Program-made: the position numbers and the translations under genes
NCBI RefSeq assembly: GCF_017814435.1
Contig: NZ_JAGJCB010000015.1
Location: forward strand, 28,493 to 92,492
Source of the DNA: Mariniflexile gromovii
GTDB lineage: Bacteria > Bacteroidota > Bacteroidia > Flavobacteriales > Flavobacteriaceae
DNA length: 64,000 nt
Direction of reading: 5' to 3'
In this document: positions 8,924 to 16,912 of the stretch, in pieces
Position numbering within the stretch: the stretch's first letter is position 1
How the letters are laid out: each line of letters starts with the position of its first letter
Notes under the pieces: model-generated
What the model was told of the DNA's origin: nothing
The model's input: the letters and a program-made list of their open reading frames with translations, nothing else
The model's database searches: none

Positions 8924-10243
8924 ATGAAAAAGGTTATTGCTGTTTTTGATATTGGTAAAACCAATAAAAAACTATTTTTATTTGATAAGGATTTTAATGT
9001 CGTTCACACTAAAACAATCCGCTTTGCAGAATGTGTAGACGATGACGGATATCCATGTGATGACATTGAAGCCATTGAGAGTTGGATCCTAAATGAAATT
9101 AAAACCATTCAGGATAAAAATGAATTTGCTATAAAAGCAATTAACTTTTCCACCCACGGTGCCACCTTAGTATATTTAGATGAAAAAGGGAAAAGAATCA
9201 CGCCCCTCTATAACTATTTAAAACCTTTGGACATTGATTTCACTCCTTTTTATGAAGCCAATGATGGCGTGGAAGAATTCTCAAGAAAAACGGCGTCTCC
9301 AGCATACGGAATGCTAAACTCTGGTTTACAAATGTATTGGTTAAAACAATGCAAACCTCATTTTTGGTCAAAAGTAAAAACCATTTTACATTACCCACAA
9401 TTTCTAAGTTATTTATTTTCAAATAAAATTACGGCCGATTACACATCGGTTGGCGCACATACTGCTATTTGGGATTTTGACAATATGCAATACCACAGCT
9501 GGTTAGAAAAAGAAAATATTTATTTACCAGAACCTAAACCCGGTAAAAATGCTACCATATCAATAGTAAACGGACAGGAAGTTGCCGTAGGTAAAGGTTT
9601 GCACGACAGTTCCTCTTCTATAATTCCTCTGCTGGAGAATCAAGCAAATTCTAACAGAGAGTTTATTTTATTATCTACCGGTACCTGGATTATTTGCATG
9701 AACCCCTTTAGCAAGGAAACCCTTACTGCCAATCAGTTAAAAAACGATTGTTTGTGCTTTATGACACCGGATAAAAAGCAAATAAAATCTTCCATGCAGT
9801 TTTTAGGACATGTTCATGAAATTAACGGTATTGCCATAAGTGAATATTTCAATGTAGGCAAAGAACATTATTTAGAGTTGGAAATTAACAAACAGTTGTG
9901 CCTCAACACCTTTAACAAAGGCACAAACGTATTTTTTCCTAATGGCATACCACAAGATTTTAAAGGAAAACTATATAAGCTTAATAAATACTTCAATTAC
10001 GAAGTGGCATACTATCAATTAATTTATGAAATAGCCTACCGAGTGCATCAGGGCATCCGAAATATTTTGGACAAGGACAATAAACTTGAAGATATATATA
10101 TTTCTGGAGGATTTAAAAAGAACACAATTTTCATTGAATTCCTCTCTTTGATGATGCCTAACCAAACCATAAAATTCCCTAAAGGAAAAAATGCTAGTGC
10201 ACTTGGAGCCGCAATGCTTATGAAACAATATTTAAACCAATAA
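8924..10243 (+). CDS. FGGY-family carbohydrate kinase (probable L-fuculokinase)
   Basis: This 439-aa sugar kinase has the N-terminal phosphate-binding motif FDIGKTNKKLFLFD at residues 8-21 and the C-terminal ATPase-fold motif YISGGFKKNTIF near residue 395, as in the FGGY family (xylulokinase, rhamnulokinase, fuculokinase). It is somewhat shorter than E. coli FucK (about 470-480 aa). With FucI and the aldolase immediately upstream, the expected reaction is ATP-dependent phosphorylation of L-fuculose to L-fuculose-1-phosphate. Rhamnulokinase activity cannot be excluded from sequence. It is the last intact gene of the plus-strand fucose unit. Confidence 0.85.
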   Translation: MKKVIAVFDIGKTNKKLFLFDKDFNVVHTKTIRFAECVDDDGYPCDDIEAIESWILNEIKTIQDKNEFAIKAINFSTHGATLVYLDEKGKRITPLYNYLKPLDIDFTPFYEANDGVEEFSRKTASPAYGMLNSGLQMYWLKQCKPHFWSKVKTILHYPQFLSYLFSNKITADYTSVGAHTAIWDFDNMQYHSWLEKENIYLPEPKPGKNATISIVNGQEVAVGKGLHDSSSSIIPLLENQANSNREFILLSTGTWIICMNPFSKETLTANQLKNDCLCFMTPDKKQIKSSMQFLGHVHEINGIAISEYFNVGKEHYLELEINKQLCLNTFNKGTNVFFPNGIPQDFKGKLYKLNKYFNYEVAYYQLIYEIAYRVHQGIRNILDKDNKLEDIYISGGFKKNTIFIEFLSLMMPNQTIKFPKGKNASALGAAMLMKQYLNQ

Positions 10244-10270
10244 CAATAAGTTTATCTTATAAAAAAAACA

Positions 10271-10533
10271 ATGACTCCGGGCGAATTTATTATTAAAAAC
10301 CAATTTCACCCCCCTATTCTACTGAGGAACTGTCAAAGCTCTTAAATAGCTTAAGGTTAGCTGCTAAAACAGTAAATCATGAAGTTAACAAAGCGGGGTT
10401 AGTTGATATAATTGGTGGCGCAGGAGATGTAAATATACAGGAGGAAGCCAAAAAAAACTTTACAACTGTACAATTACTGTACGAGTCTTTAAACCTTTTC
10501 CCTATTACACATAACAAAAAAGTAACCTTTTAA
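10271..10533 (+). pseudogene. remnant of class I fructose-1,6-bisphosphatase (N-terminus, frameshifted)
   Basis: The ATG at 10271 starts [11 protein letters not shown], then the frame breaks at a run of six C (10299-10304) and hits TAA. In the shifted frame the family sequence continues: [19 protein letters not shown] followed by [18 protein letters not shown]. This is the N-terminal segment of class I FBPase as found in Flavobacteriia. After that, about 30 codons without similarity that I can recognise run to TAA at 10531. Only about 60 of some 335 residues remain, so the gene is dead. It starts 28 bp after the kinase gene. FBPase would fit a locus feeding triose phosphate into gluconeogenesis. 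Confidence 0.75.
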
Positions 10534-10560
10534 GCATCAAGCACTTAAAAGGTTACTTTT
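10518..10560. terminator. strong hairpin terminator after the fucose unit
   Basis: A perfect 17-bp stem, AAAAGTAACCTTTTAAG at 10518-10534 with its complement at 10544-10560, encloses a 9-nt loop. T-rich sequence follows on the plus strand and A-rich sequence precedes it, so it can stop transcription in both directions: the fucose genes from the left and the M16 remnant from the right. It overlaps the end of the FBPase remnant. Confidence 0.85.
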
Positions 10561-10686
10561 ATTTTTAATTCTAAAAAAAATCAAATAATATTTATTGGTC
10601 TATATTAACTTCAAATTTTTGCATAAATTGTCATAAACTCTTTCAATTTTAACTTCATTATTAATTGACTAATAATTTAGTCTAAA

Positions 10687-11795
10687 TTATTTTTCAGGAA
10701 TCAAAATAAATTCAGCATAATTATTATCATCAAAATACGTATTTGCTGCATCTTGAAAGGTTTTTGAATTTAATTTATCTATACCAGATTGATAATCTAA
10801 AATAGATTCAAAATTTAAACCACTTTCATAAACCTCCTTTAATTTATAAGACCGATAACCATTAATTTCAAGATACTCTTTGGCATTTGCAATTTCGGCT
10901 TCTTTAATTTTATTTAAATCTTCAGGAGTTGCACCATTTTCTTTTATTTTATTGATCTCTTCAAAAACTTTAGCAATAAGCTTATCCACATTTTCTGGGG
11001 CACATGAAAAGTTTACATGCATTCTATACCACTCTTAAGGCTTGTCGGTTGTAAAACCTGAAACTTTCACTCCGTAAACACCAGCCATTTTTCCCGTAAC
11101 TCTTCTGTAAGTTTAATTTTAAGTAGTTTACCCAGTAAAACTATTTTATCTTTCTCTTCATTAGAATAATTAAGTGTACCTGTAAATCTCATGTCTACTA
11201 CACTTTTATTATCAACACCTTTTGTTACTGTTTTTTTGATAACACCTTTTGGTCTACGCAGTCGTGTATCTTTCCATGTGCTTTTTTCTTTTAAATTTGA
11301 AGGAAGACTTCCTAAGTACTGAGCCGTTACTTTCTTTAAGGCCTCTATTTCAAAACTTCCAACAAACACAAATGCAAAACCATTGGCAGAAGAAAAACGC
11401 TCTTTATAGAATTGGTAAGCTTTATCAAGATTTAATTCTTTTTCAATTTGTTCTTGTGTTAACGATATGGCTCTTAAATGATTTTGAGACATAGTTTCTT
11501 CTATGATATTTTGAAAATAAGTACCCGGACTATTATCTTGATCCTTATAAAGAGATTTCATATTTTCTTTATTGGCAGAAAAAACATTTTCATCTTTATT
11601 GGGTTTAGTGAAATATAAATTAACCATTTGCATCATTAACTCAAGATCTTTTGAAGAACTGCTTCCTGAGAAAAGATCGTCAAAATAATTTATTCTAGGC
11701 GTCACACTTACAGTTTTTCCCATGCTAATTTTTTTCAAATCAATATCTGAGATATTATTGAAACCACTGGCACCTATGATAATGCATAATTATAT
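10687..11795 (-). pseudogene. M16 (insulinase-like) zinc peptidase remnant
   Basis: Two minus-strand frames belong to one former gene. 11067-11738 encodes the middle part (MGKTVSVTPRINYFDDLFSG, FVFVGSFEIEALKK, the typical M16 inactive-domain fold) and 10687-11022 encodes the C-terminal 111 residues ending in FILIPEK. Between them there is a frameshift after KLTEELREK (around 11070-11085) and an in-frame stop near 11035. In-frame homologous codons extend upstream to about 11795 (IIIGASGFNNISDIDLKK). The N-terminal catalytic HxxEH domain is absent, so the product would not be an active protease. Full-length pitrilysin-like proteins of this group are about 930 aa. Confidence 0.85.
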
Positions 11796-11959
11796 TGAAA
11801 TCAATATGTTACGGATTTTTTATTTCGATTATTGTACGATTATTGTATGATTGATTTCTTCATTATAAGATTACTTCCAAAAGTATTTGCATTTTCACCA
11901 TATTTCAAAATATGCGATTAATCAAATAAGGTATTTTACCTAGAGTTGCAGAATTGAGT

Positions 11960-12316
11960 TTACTCCGTTCTATTTAAATGCTTTATGTAATTATTTAAAA
12001 GCCCCCGTATTTGTTCTGCCGCTACAGGATTTGCAGAATGAACTTTAAATTTTAAACTGCGTAAATCGAGTCCAGATTCGTAAACCAACCATTTAGCCGC
12101 TGCTAAACCATCAGGTGCTACTGTTCCATCTTCTGCCAAACCAAGATCATTATCAAAACTTATATACGTTGGAAGCCCATTGGTTTTAATATAATCTACA
12201 AATTCAGCATAGGTACGAACAATGTCAAATTCTGGTTCCATTGCTTTATCATAAACCATCTCTATGGTACGAACATCATCTAAAAATAGTTTTTTCATCA
12301 TTTTATACGGATTCAT
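11960..12316 (-). CDS. cyclic-phosphate processing receiver-domain (cREC) protein
   Basis: This 118-aa protein is essentially one receiver-like domain: acidic pair Asp13-Asp14 in KLFLDDVR, a second acidic loop SFDNDLG (Asp55, Asp57), and a C-terminal KVHSANPVAAEQI. It matches my recollection of the cREC family, proposed to process cyclic phosphate ends in RNA repair and conflict systems; it is not a normal response regulator. The start may be the ATG at 12301 (MMKKLFLDD). It ends the restriction-modification gene train, 45 bp after the YgjP-like protease gene on the same strand, which suggests an accessory defence role. Function remains a prediction. Confidence 0.65.
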   Translation of the reverse strand: MNPYKMMKKLFLDDVRTIEMVYDKAMEPEFDIVRTYAEFVDYIKTNGLPTYISFDNDLGLAEDGTVAPDGLAAAKWLVYESGLDLRSLKFKVHSANPVAAEQIRGLLNNYIKHLNRTE

Positions 12317-12361
12317 GGTAGAAGTTAATACTATCTCTTTAGTTAAATATCCTATCTACTC

Positions 12362-13054
12362 CTACAACTTCATCCCATACATTTTATCGTCCAGTTCTTT
12401 CCAGTTTGGTATATGTTTGGAAAGTTCTGCCCAAAATTCTTTGGAGTGGCTTTTTACTTTGGTGTGTACCAGTTCGTGGACGATGAGATAATCAATTAAA
12501 CTAAAAGGGAGTTTTATGGCATCTATATTTATTAAAATGCTGTTGGTGGGTGTACAACTGCCCCAGCGTTTTTCTAATTTTCTAATCTTTACATCTTTAA
12601 AGTCCAAACCTGTTTTTTTTGCCCATTTTTTAACCTTGGGCAGTATTTTCTCTTGGGCTTTGGCTCTAAAAAAGTCTTCAAATGCTCCTTGTAAAGTGTC
12701 TTGGTTGTTTTGGTCGTTGGTTACCTTTACTTTGAATTTTGATTCCGTAAAATCTATGGTTACTTCGTCTATACCCTGCTTTACAAATACCTCTACATAG
12801 TACTTTTTTCCTAAGTAGGGTATTCTAGACCCTGTTACAATATCATCATAACCAATGGCTTCAACCAATTCCAGTTTTTCCAATATCCATCGGGCTTTTT
12901 TAAGTATAAACGCCTGTTCTTTTTCTAATGGTACAGGGCTGCCCTTTAGCACCACCCCTGTATCTTTCTGTACACTGATGTAATGCGATTTCAGCCCTTC
13001 TTTTGGAAGGAATGTATATTCTATAACCTTATCTCCGTACTGTACTTTAGGCAT
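12362..13054 (-). CDS. YgjP-like metallopeptidase (M48/DUF45 type)
   Basis: The C-terminal half of this 230-aa protein has the zincin motif His193-Glu-Leu-Val-His197 with a downstream His203 (KSHSKEFW), and the family pattern KRWGSCTPT near residue 163. This is the YgjP/SprT-like family often found beside type I restriction genes. The start codon overlaps the end of hsdR by 8 bp, so translation is probably coupled. Its substrate is not known; the location points to an accessory role in the restriction system, for example turnover of HsdR. Confidence 0.88.
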   Translation of the reverse strand: MPKVQYGDKVIEYTFLPKEGLKSHYISVQKDTGVVLKGSPVPLEKEQAFILKKARWILEKLELVEAIGYDDIVTGSRIPYLGKKYYVEVFVKQGIDEVTIDFTESKFKVKVTNDQNNQDTLQGAFEDFFRAKAQEKILPKVKKWAKKTGLDFKDVKIRKLEKRWGSCTPTNSILINIDAIKLPFSLIDYLIVHELVHTKVKSHSKEFWAELSKHIPNWKELDDKMYGMKL

Positions 13055-16000
13055 CTTTGTTTTTTATAAGGACCTCTACCAATTCTTTTGCTTTTTCTCT
13101 CGCTGCTTCCCGTTCTATTTTGGCGGTGGTTAAATAGCGGCGCATCTTATTTTCTATATCCTTTTTTACCTGTCCTCTGGTTTGCCACCCCACAAGGTTT
13201 AACTCACCTGCTATCAGGTCGAATATGGTTTTTGTGGCATCTTCGGCATCTTCAGCAAACAACACTTTCATAGCATCGTAAACGGCCCGTTGGCGTTCTG
13301 TTTTAAAGCCTTTTGCTTCGCCTTCTTTTTGTTGCTCTATAATTTTATCTTGCATATCGGCATAGGCTTTTAACAGTTCCAATTGGGTGATGCGTTCTTC
13401 AGCTTTTAACTTCAACAGTTCATCCAAACGTTGCGCCAAGGGTTTGTAAAAATTGGGGTTTTTATCTAAACCTACTTTTATGGTGTGTTTTAAATTGTTG
13501 CGCATTTTCAACTCTTTGGTAGCTGGCGATGCGTTCATGATTTCCTCCTTAAACTTATCCTTGTCTATAATGGAAACGGGTTCTTCCAATAGGTTTTCTA
13601 CACCTTGGGCTATTAAGTGCGCATCTATCATACCTTGCAGCATGTTACTTTCGTCTTTGGTAATCTTCAGTTCTTCATCATCAGGAAAGGCATTTCTAGC
13701 TCTTAGTTTTATTTCATTGAAAAGCTTAAAATCCCCTTGGTACTTCATGGCCTTGGTATTGGGCAGCACGATGTTAAGCGATTTATTAAAATCCTTTAAA
13801 AGTGTTTTAAAATCATCGCGTTTGTTGATGGGTTCTATAAACCTAACCGCGGCATCCATATAGTCGTTGCGGTTGTAATGCCTATCAATGCGTAAGGGTT
13901 TGAAAAAATCGACCAGCTTGGTGTGGTTCATTTCCAACTTGGGCAACTCTTCGTTGATGTTCTTTAAAATATCGTCTGGACGGATATCACCCGAAAAGAT
14001 TTCCAATGCCTGTATTAAATAGGCGGTAATACCATTATAATCTACAATATAGCCCGCTGCTTTTCCTTTTCTGCTACGGTTTACCCTAGCAATGGCTTGC
14101 AAGAGGTTATGTTCCTTTAATGGTTTATCTAAATACAAACAGGAGGCTATGGGGGCATCCCACCCGGTAAGCAACATATCGGACACAATTATAAAGGCGG
14201 TATTATCATACTTTTTTTTGCCCGATTTCTCGGTGTCCGCTTCATCTCCAAAAGGCAATTTAAAACTATCGGTTACCTCTTTAATGGCTTCGGGTGCCAC
14301 TATGTGTATGGGCTTTTTATCTTGTGGATGCTTTCTATTCCACTCCAAGGTTTCATAGTATTCCTTAGCAATGGGGTCCGATTTTGGCGACCCCATGCTC
14401 ATCACCACTTTCGATTCAAACCCATGATAACCTTGGTCTTTCAACCGTTGCAAGGCTTCTTGGTATCTTAATGCGTGTGGGCGACCACTACATACTATCA
14501 TGGCTTTATGCCCATCTGGGTATATTTTATCCCTAAAATGGTCTACAATATGTTTTACAATGTCGTTTATACGCCCTTTACTCAATTGGTATTTGCGTAA
14601 GGCATCACTTTTTAGTTTATCTTTTTTCTCTGCGGAATAGTCTCCAAACTTTTCTTCAAACTCCTTGTCCAGTGCCTCTTTTTTAACATCTAGTTTGGCA
14701 ATGCCTTCATCATACAGCAACTCTACCGTGGCACCATCGGCAACGGCTTCTTTTATGGTATATACATCTATATAATCGCCCCCGTAAAACTCGCCTAGGG
14801 TCGATTTATCTTCTTTAGATATGGGTGTTCCCGTAAAAGCCACAAACTTGGCATTGGGCAATACGGTACGCATAAACGATGCTAAAAACCCGTAATGGCT
14901 GCGGTGTGCCTCATCGACTAAAATATAGAGGTTTTCTTTTTTTGACAGTTCTTCCAATTGAATTTCCACCCGTTCCACCTCTACCCACTTTCCTTTTTGA
15001 AGTTCTTTGGTAATTTTTATAAGGGTCTTTTCCTTTAGGTGTTTTTCAATCATCACATCACCGCGTTCTTCCATTTCGGTTTGGTCGGTGCTGGCGGTGG
15101 CTTCTTTATCGGTTTCCTGAAACTTTTGTATGGTGGTGGTAATAATACCCCCGTAATCGTTACGCAGTAATTTATCTAAATGCATTACCGATGAGGCTTG
15201 GTTTACGTTTTTAAAGCCCACATTTTGCAAGGTGGTGGTAATTTGCCTATCCAAATCCTTTCTATCGGTCATAATCATAACCGTTGGGTTGTTAAAACCG
15301 TATTCGGGGGCTTGCAGTTTTCTAGCTACATAGGCCATGGTTAACGATTTACCCGAACCTTGGGTATGCCACACCACACCGCCTTCACCCGCTTGCAACC
15401 TAGTAATGGTTTTGTTGGTGGCACGTATTTGTTGGTAACGCGGTAGTTTTTTTATGGTTACACCCTCATCCAGCTCAAACAGTACAAAATGCCTGATGAT
15501 GTCCAGCACCCGTTCCTTTTTAAATAAGGCCAGGAGTAATTTATCTTGCTCGGTTTTTGCCAAGTCTAAAATATCGGTATCGTCTTTACTGGTTTTAAAC
15601 ACCGAATAAAATTGTTTTGGTGAGTTGATAGCGCCATACCTACCATCTACTTGCCATATACCGGCGCATATTTGGTTGTAATGAAACAGTTTTTCATTTA
15701 AATCTTGATATTCTTTTAAATCGTTAAATGCAGAATGCCATGCGTTTGATGATTTGGGCGATTTACATTCTATTACCGCTATGGGTAAACCGTTGATATA
15801 CACCACCAGGTCTGGGCGTGAATTACAGCCTACACGGTTGCGAAAAGACATTTGGCTCACCACCAAAAAATCGTTGTTATCTGGGGTTAGATAGTCTATA
15901 AAATGAACCGCTTTAAACTCTTCTACCCCGTTAATTACCTGCTTTACGGTAAAGGTACCGCCTTTAATAAGCTCCCAAATGTTTTGGTTTATTTCCATTA

Positions 16001-16229
16001 AGGACGCACCGTTTACACTAGTTATTTGGGTATAGGCTTTGTTTAGGTTGTTATCGTTAAGCCAAGGGTTTATTTTTTTTATGGCAGCCAATAGGCGGTC
16101 TTTTAATAAAACCTCTGTATTATTTGTTCTTTCATCTTGAATATTACCATTAAGATACTTGTAACCTAATTGTTGAAGCAATTCTATAGCTGGTAATTCG
16201 CTATGTATGTATTCTGATGTGTTGCTCAT
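13047..16229 (-). CDS. hsdR: type I restriction enzyme, endonuclease and motor subunit HsdR
   Basis: This 1060-aa protein carries the expected domain series: an N-terminal PD-(D/E)xK nuclease with PIAVIECKSP near residue 154, then a superfamily 2 helicase with Walker A (TQGSGKSLTMAYV, about 290), a DEAH box (LVDEAHRSHYG, about 437), SAT-like AFTGTP and later helicase motifs (LLTGWDAP, QAIARVNR), and a helical C-terminus for HsdM binding. It cuts and translocates unmodified DNA as part of the R2M2S complex. The length is normal and no break is visible, so the system looks intact. The gene is separated from hsdS by a DUF559 unit instead of following it directly. Confidence 0.97.
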   Translation of the reverse strand: MSNTSEYIHSELPAIELLQQLGYKYLNGNIQDERTNNTEVLLKDRLLAAIKKINPWLNDNNLNKAYTQITSVNGASLMEINQNIWELIKGGTFTVKQVINGVEEFKAVHFIDYLTPDNNDFLVVSQMSFRNRVGCNSRPDLVVYINGLPIAVIECKSPKSSNAWHSAFNDLKEYQDLNEKLFHYNQICAGIWQVDGRYGAINSPKQFYSVFKTSKDDTDILDLAKTEQDKLLLALFKKERVLDIIRHFVLFELDEGVTIKKLPRYQQIRATNKTITRLQAGEGGVVWHTQGSGKSLTMAYVARKLQAPEYGFNNPTVMIMTDRKDLDRQITTTLQNVGFKNVNQASSVMHLDKLLRNDYGGIITTTIQKFQETDKEATASTDQTEMEERGDVMIEKHLKEKTLIKITKELQKGKWVEVERVEIQLEELSKKENLYILVDEAHRSHYGFLASFMRTVLPNAKFVAFTGTPISKEDKSTLGEFYGGDYIDVYTIKEAVADGATVELLYDEGIAKLDVKKEALDKEFEEKFGDYSAEKKDKLKSDALRKYQLSKGRINDIVKHIVDHFRDKIYPDGHKAMIVCSGRPHALRYQEALQRLKDQGYHGFESKVVMSMGSPKSDPIAKEYYETLEWNRKHPQDKKPIHIVAPEAIKEVTDSFKLPFGDEADTEKSGKKKYDNTAFIIVSDMLLTGWDAPIASCLYLDKPLKEHNLLQAIARVNRSRKGKAAGYIVDYNGITAYLIQALEIFSGDIRPDDILKNINEELPKLEMNHTKLVDFFKPLRIDRHYNRNDYMDAAVRFIEPINKRDDFKTLLKDFNKSLNIVLPNTKAMKYQGDFKLFNEIKLRARNAFPDDEELKITKDESNMLQGMIDAHLIAQGVENLLEEPVSIIDKDKFKEEIMNASPATKELKMRNNLKHTIKVGLDKNPNFYKPLAQRLDELLKLKAEERITQLELLKAYADMQDKIIEQQKEGEAKGFKTERQRAVYDAMKVLFAEDAEDATKTIFDLIAGELNLVGWQTRGQVKKDIENKMRRYLTTAKIEREAAREKAKELVEVLIKNKDA

Positions 16230-16245
16230 AAATTTATTTTTTTAC

Positions 16246-16283
16246 CTTCCCCTCCGCGGAGGGGTGCCCGTAGGGCGGGGTGG
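16246..16283 (+). repeat. left inverted repeat of the DUF559 unit
   Basis: G+C-rich 38-nt sequence starting CTTCCCCTCCGCGGAGGGG and ending GGGCGGGGTGG. It holds a perfect 16-nt palindrome plus a second small hairpin, in a surrounding sequence that is A/T-rich. It could fold in DNA or RNA. It may also act as a terminator or processing site between the DUF559 gene and hsdR. Confidence 0.85.
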
Positions 16284-16329
16284 CTTCTACCACAATGCAA
16301 CCCCTGTCCCACGCTTTTACTAACCTAAA

Positions 16330-16758
16330 TTAAAATGACCGCGGTCCGAACTGAGAAATGATATACGCCTCTAATTCTTTCATTACGTTTCCTAAATCAT
16401 GCTTTACTCTATAGTCTGAAATTCTATAAACCTTTAAACCTAATTGCATTAAAAACAGCTCTCGTTTAGCATCGTACTCTTGTTTGTTATCATGGCTTGA
16501 ACCATCTATTTCAATTATTAATCCCAAAGTTTTTATATAAAAATCAACTATATAATTGCCAATAACCCGCTGCCTATCAAAATCGATGTTCCAAAACGTG
16601 TCATTCCGTACCTCCTTCCAAAAAATAACTTCCGATAAAACACCTGCTTTACGCAATGCTCGTGCTCTAATCAATAACTCTTTCCTACCGGGTAATATCG
16701 CAATATTTTGCCTATAAATTGGTGTTTCATGAATATAGGTTAGTATTTGTTGAGGCAT
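16330..16758 (-). CDS. DUF559 / Vsr-fold endonuclease-domain protein
   Basis: This 142-aa protein is a single DUF559 domain, a small restriction-endonuclease-like fold related to Vsr. The presumed catalytic acids are Asp72 in NYIVDFYIK and Glu83/Asp85 in IIEIDGSSHD, after the family helix ARALRKAGVLSEVIFWKEVR. It probably nicks or cuts DNA; the biological role of stand-alone DUF559 proteins is not established. It is not a normal part of hsd operons. The flanking inverted repeats suggest it is a selfish or domesticated nuclease using them as its ends. Co-expression with hsdR is possible because it has the same orientation. Confidence 0.85.
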   Translation of the reverse strand: MPQQILTYIHETPIYRQNIAILPGRKELLIRARALRKAGVLSEVIFWKEVRNDTFWNIDFDRQRVIGNYIVDFYIKTLGLIIEIDGSSHDNKQEYDAKRELFLMQLGLKVYRISDYRVKHDLGNVMKELEAYIISQFGPRSF

Positions 16759-16837
16759 AGGCGGTAAATGGGTTTTGGTAGCCGTTATATTTTAATTTCT
16801 TTTTTGGTGAGTATTGTTTTGTTGGGAGCTTTTTATA

Positions 16838-16875
16838 CCACCCCGCCCTACGGGCACCCCTCCACGGAGGGGAAG
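16838..16875 (-). repeat. right inverted repeat of the DUF559 unit
   Basis: Reverse complement of the 16246-16283 sequence with one substitution (CCACGG in place of CCGCGG). It lies 37 bp downstream of the hsdS stop codon and 79 bp upstream of the DUF559 start. Confidence 0.85.
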
Positions 16876-16912
16876 TACGCTCTTTAACTGAAACACTCTC
16901 ATAGTATATTTT

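Larger units (their letters stand above)
16246..16875 (-). mobile_element. DUF559 gene unit bounded by 38-nt inverted repeats
   Basis: The 38-nt stretch at 16246-16283 and its reverse complement at 16838-16875 match at 37 of 38 positions and enclose only the DUF559 ORF. Each end contains the palindrome CCCCTCCG/CGGAGGGG (one arm position differs in the right copy) and a small GCCC-GTA-GGGC hairpin. The unit sits between hsdS and hsdR and starts 16 bp before the hsdR start codon. The arrangement looks like an inserted element with structured, REP-like termini. There is no obvious target-site duplication and no transposase, so mobility is an inference. Confidence 0.6.
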
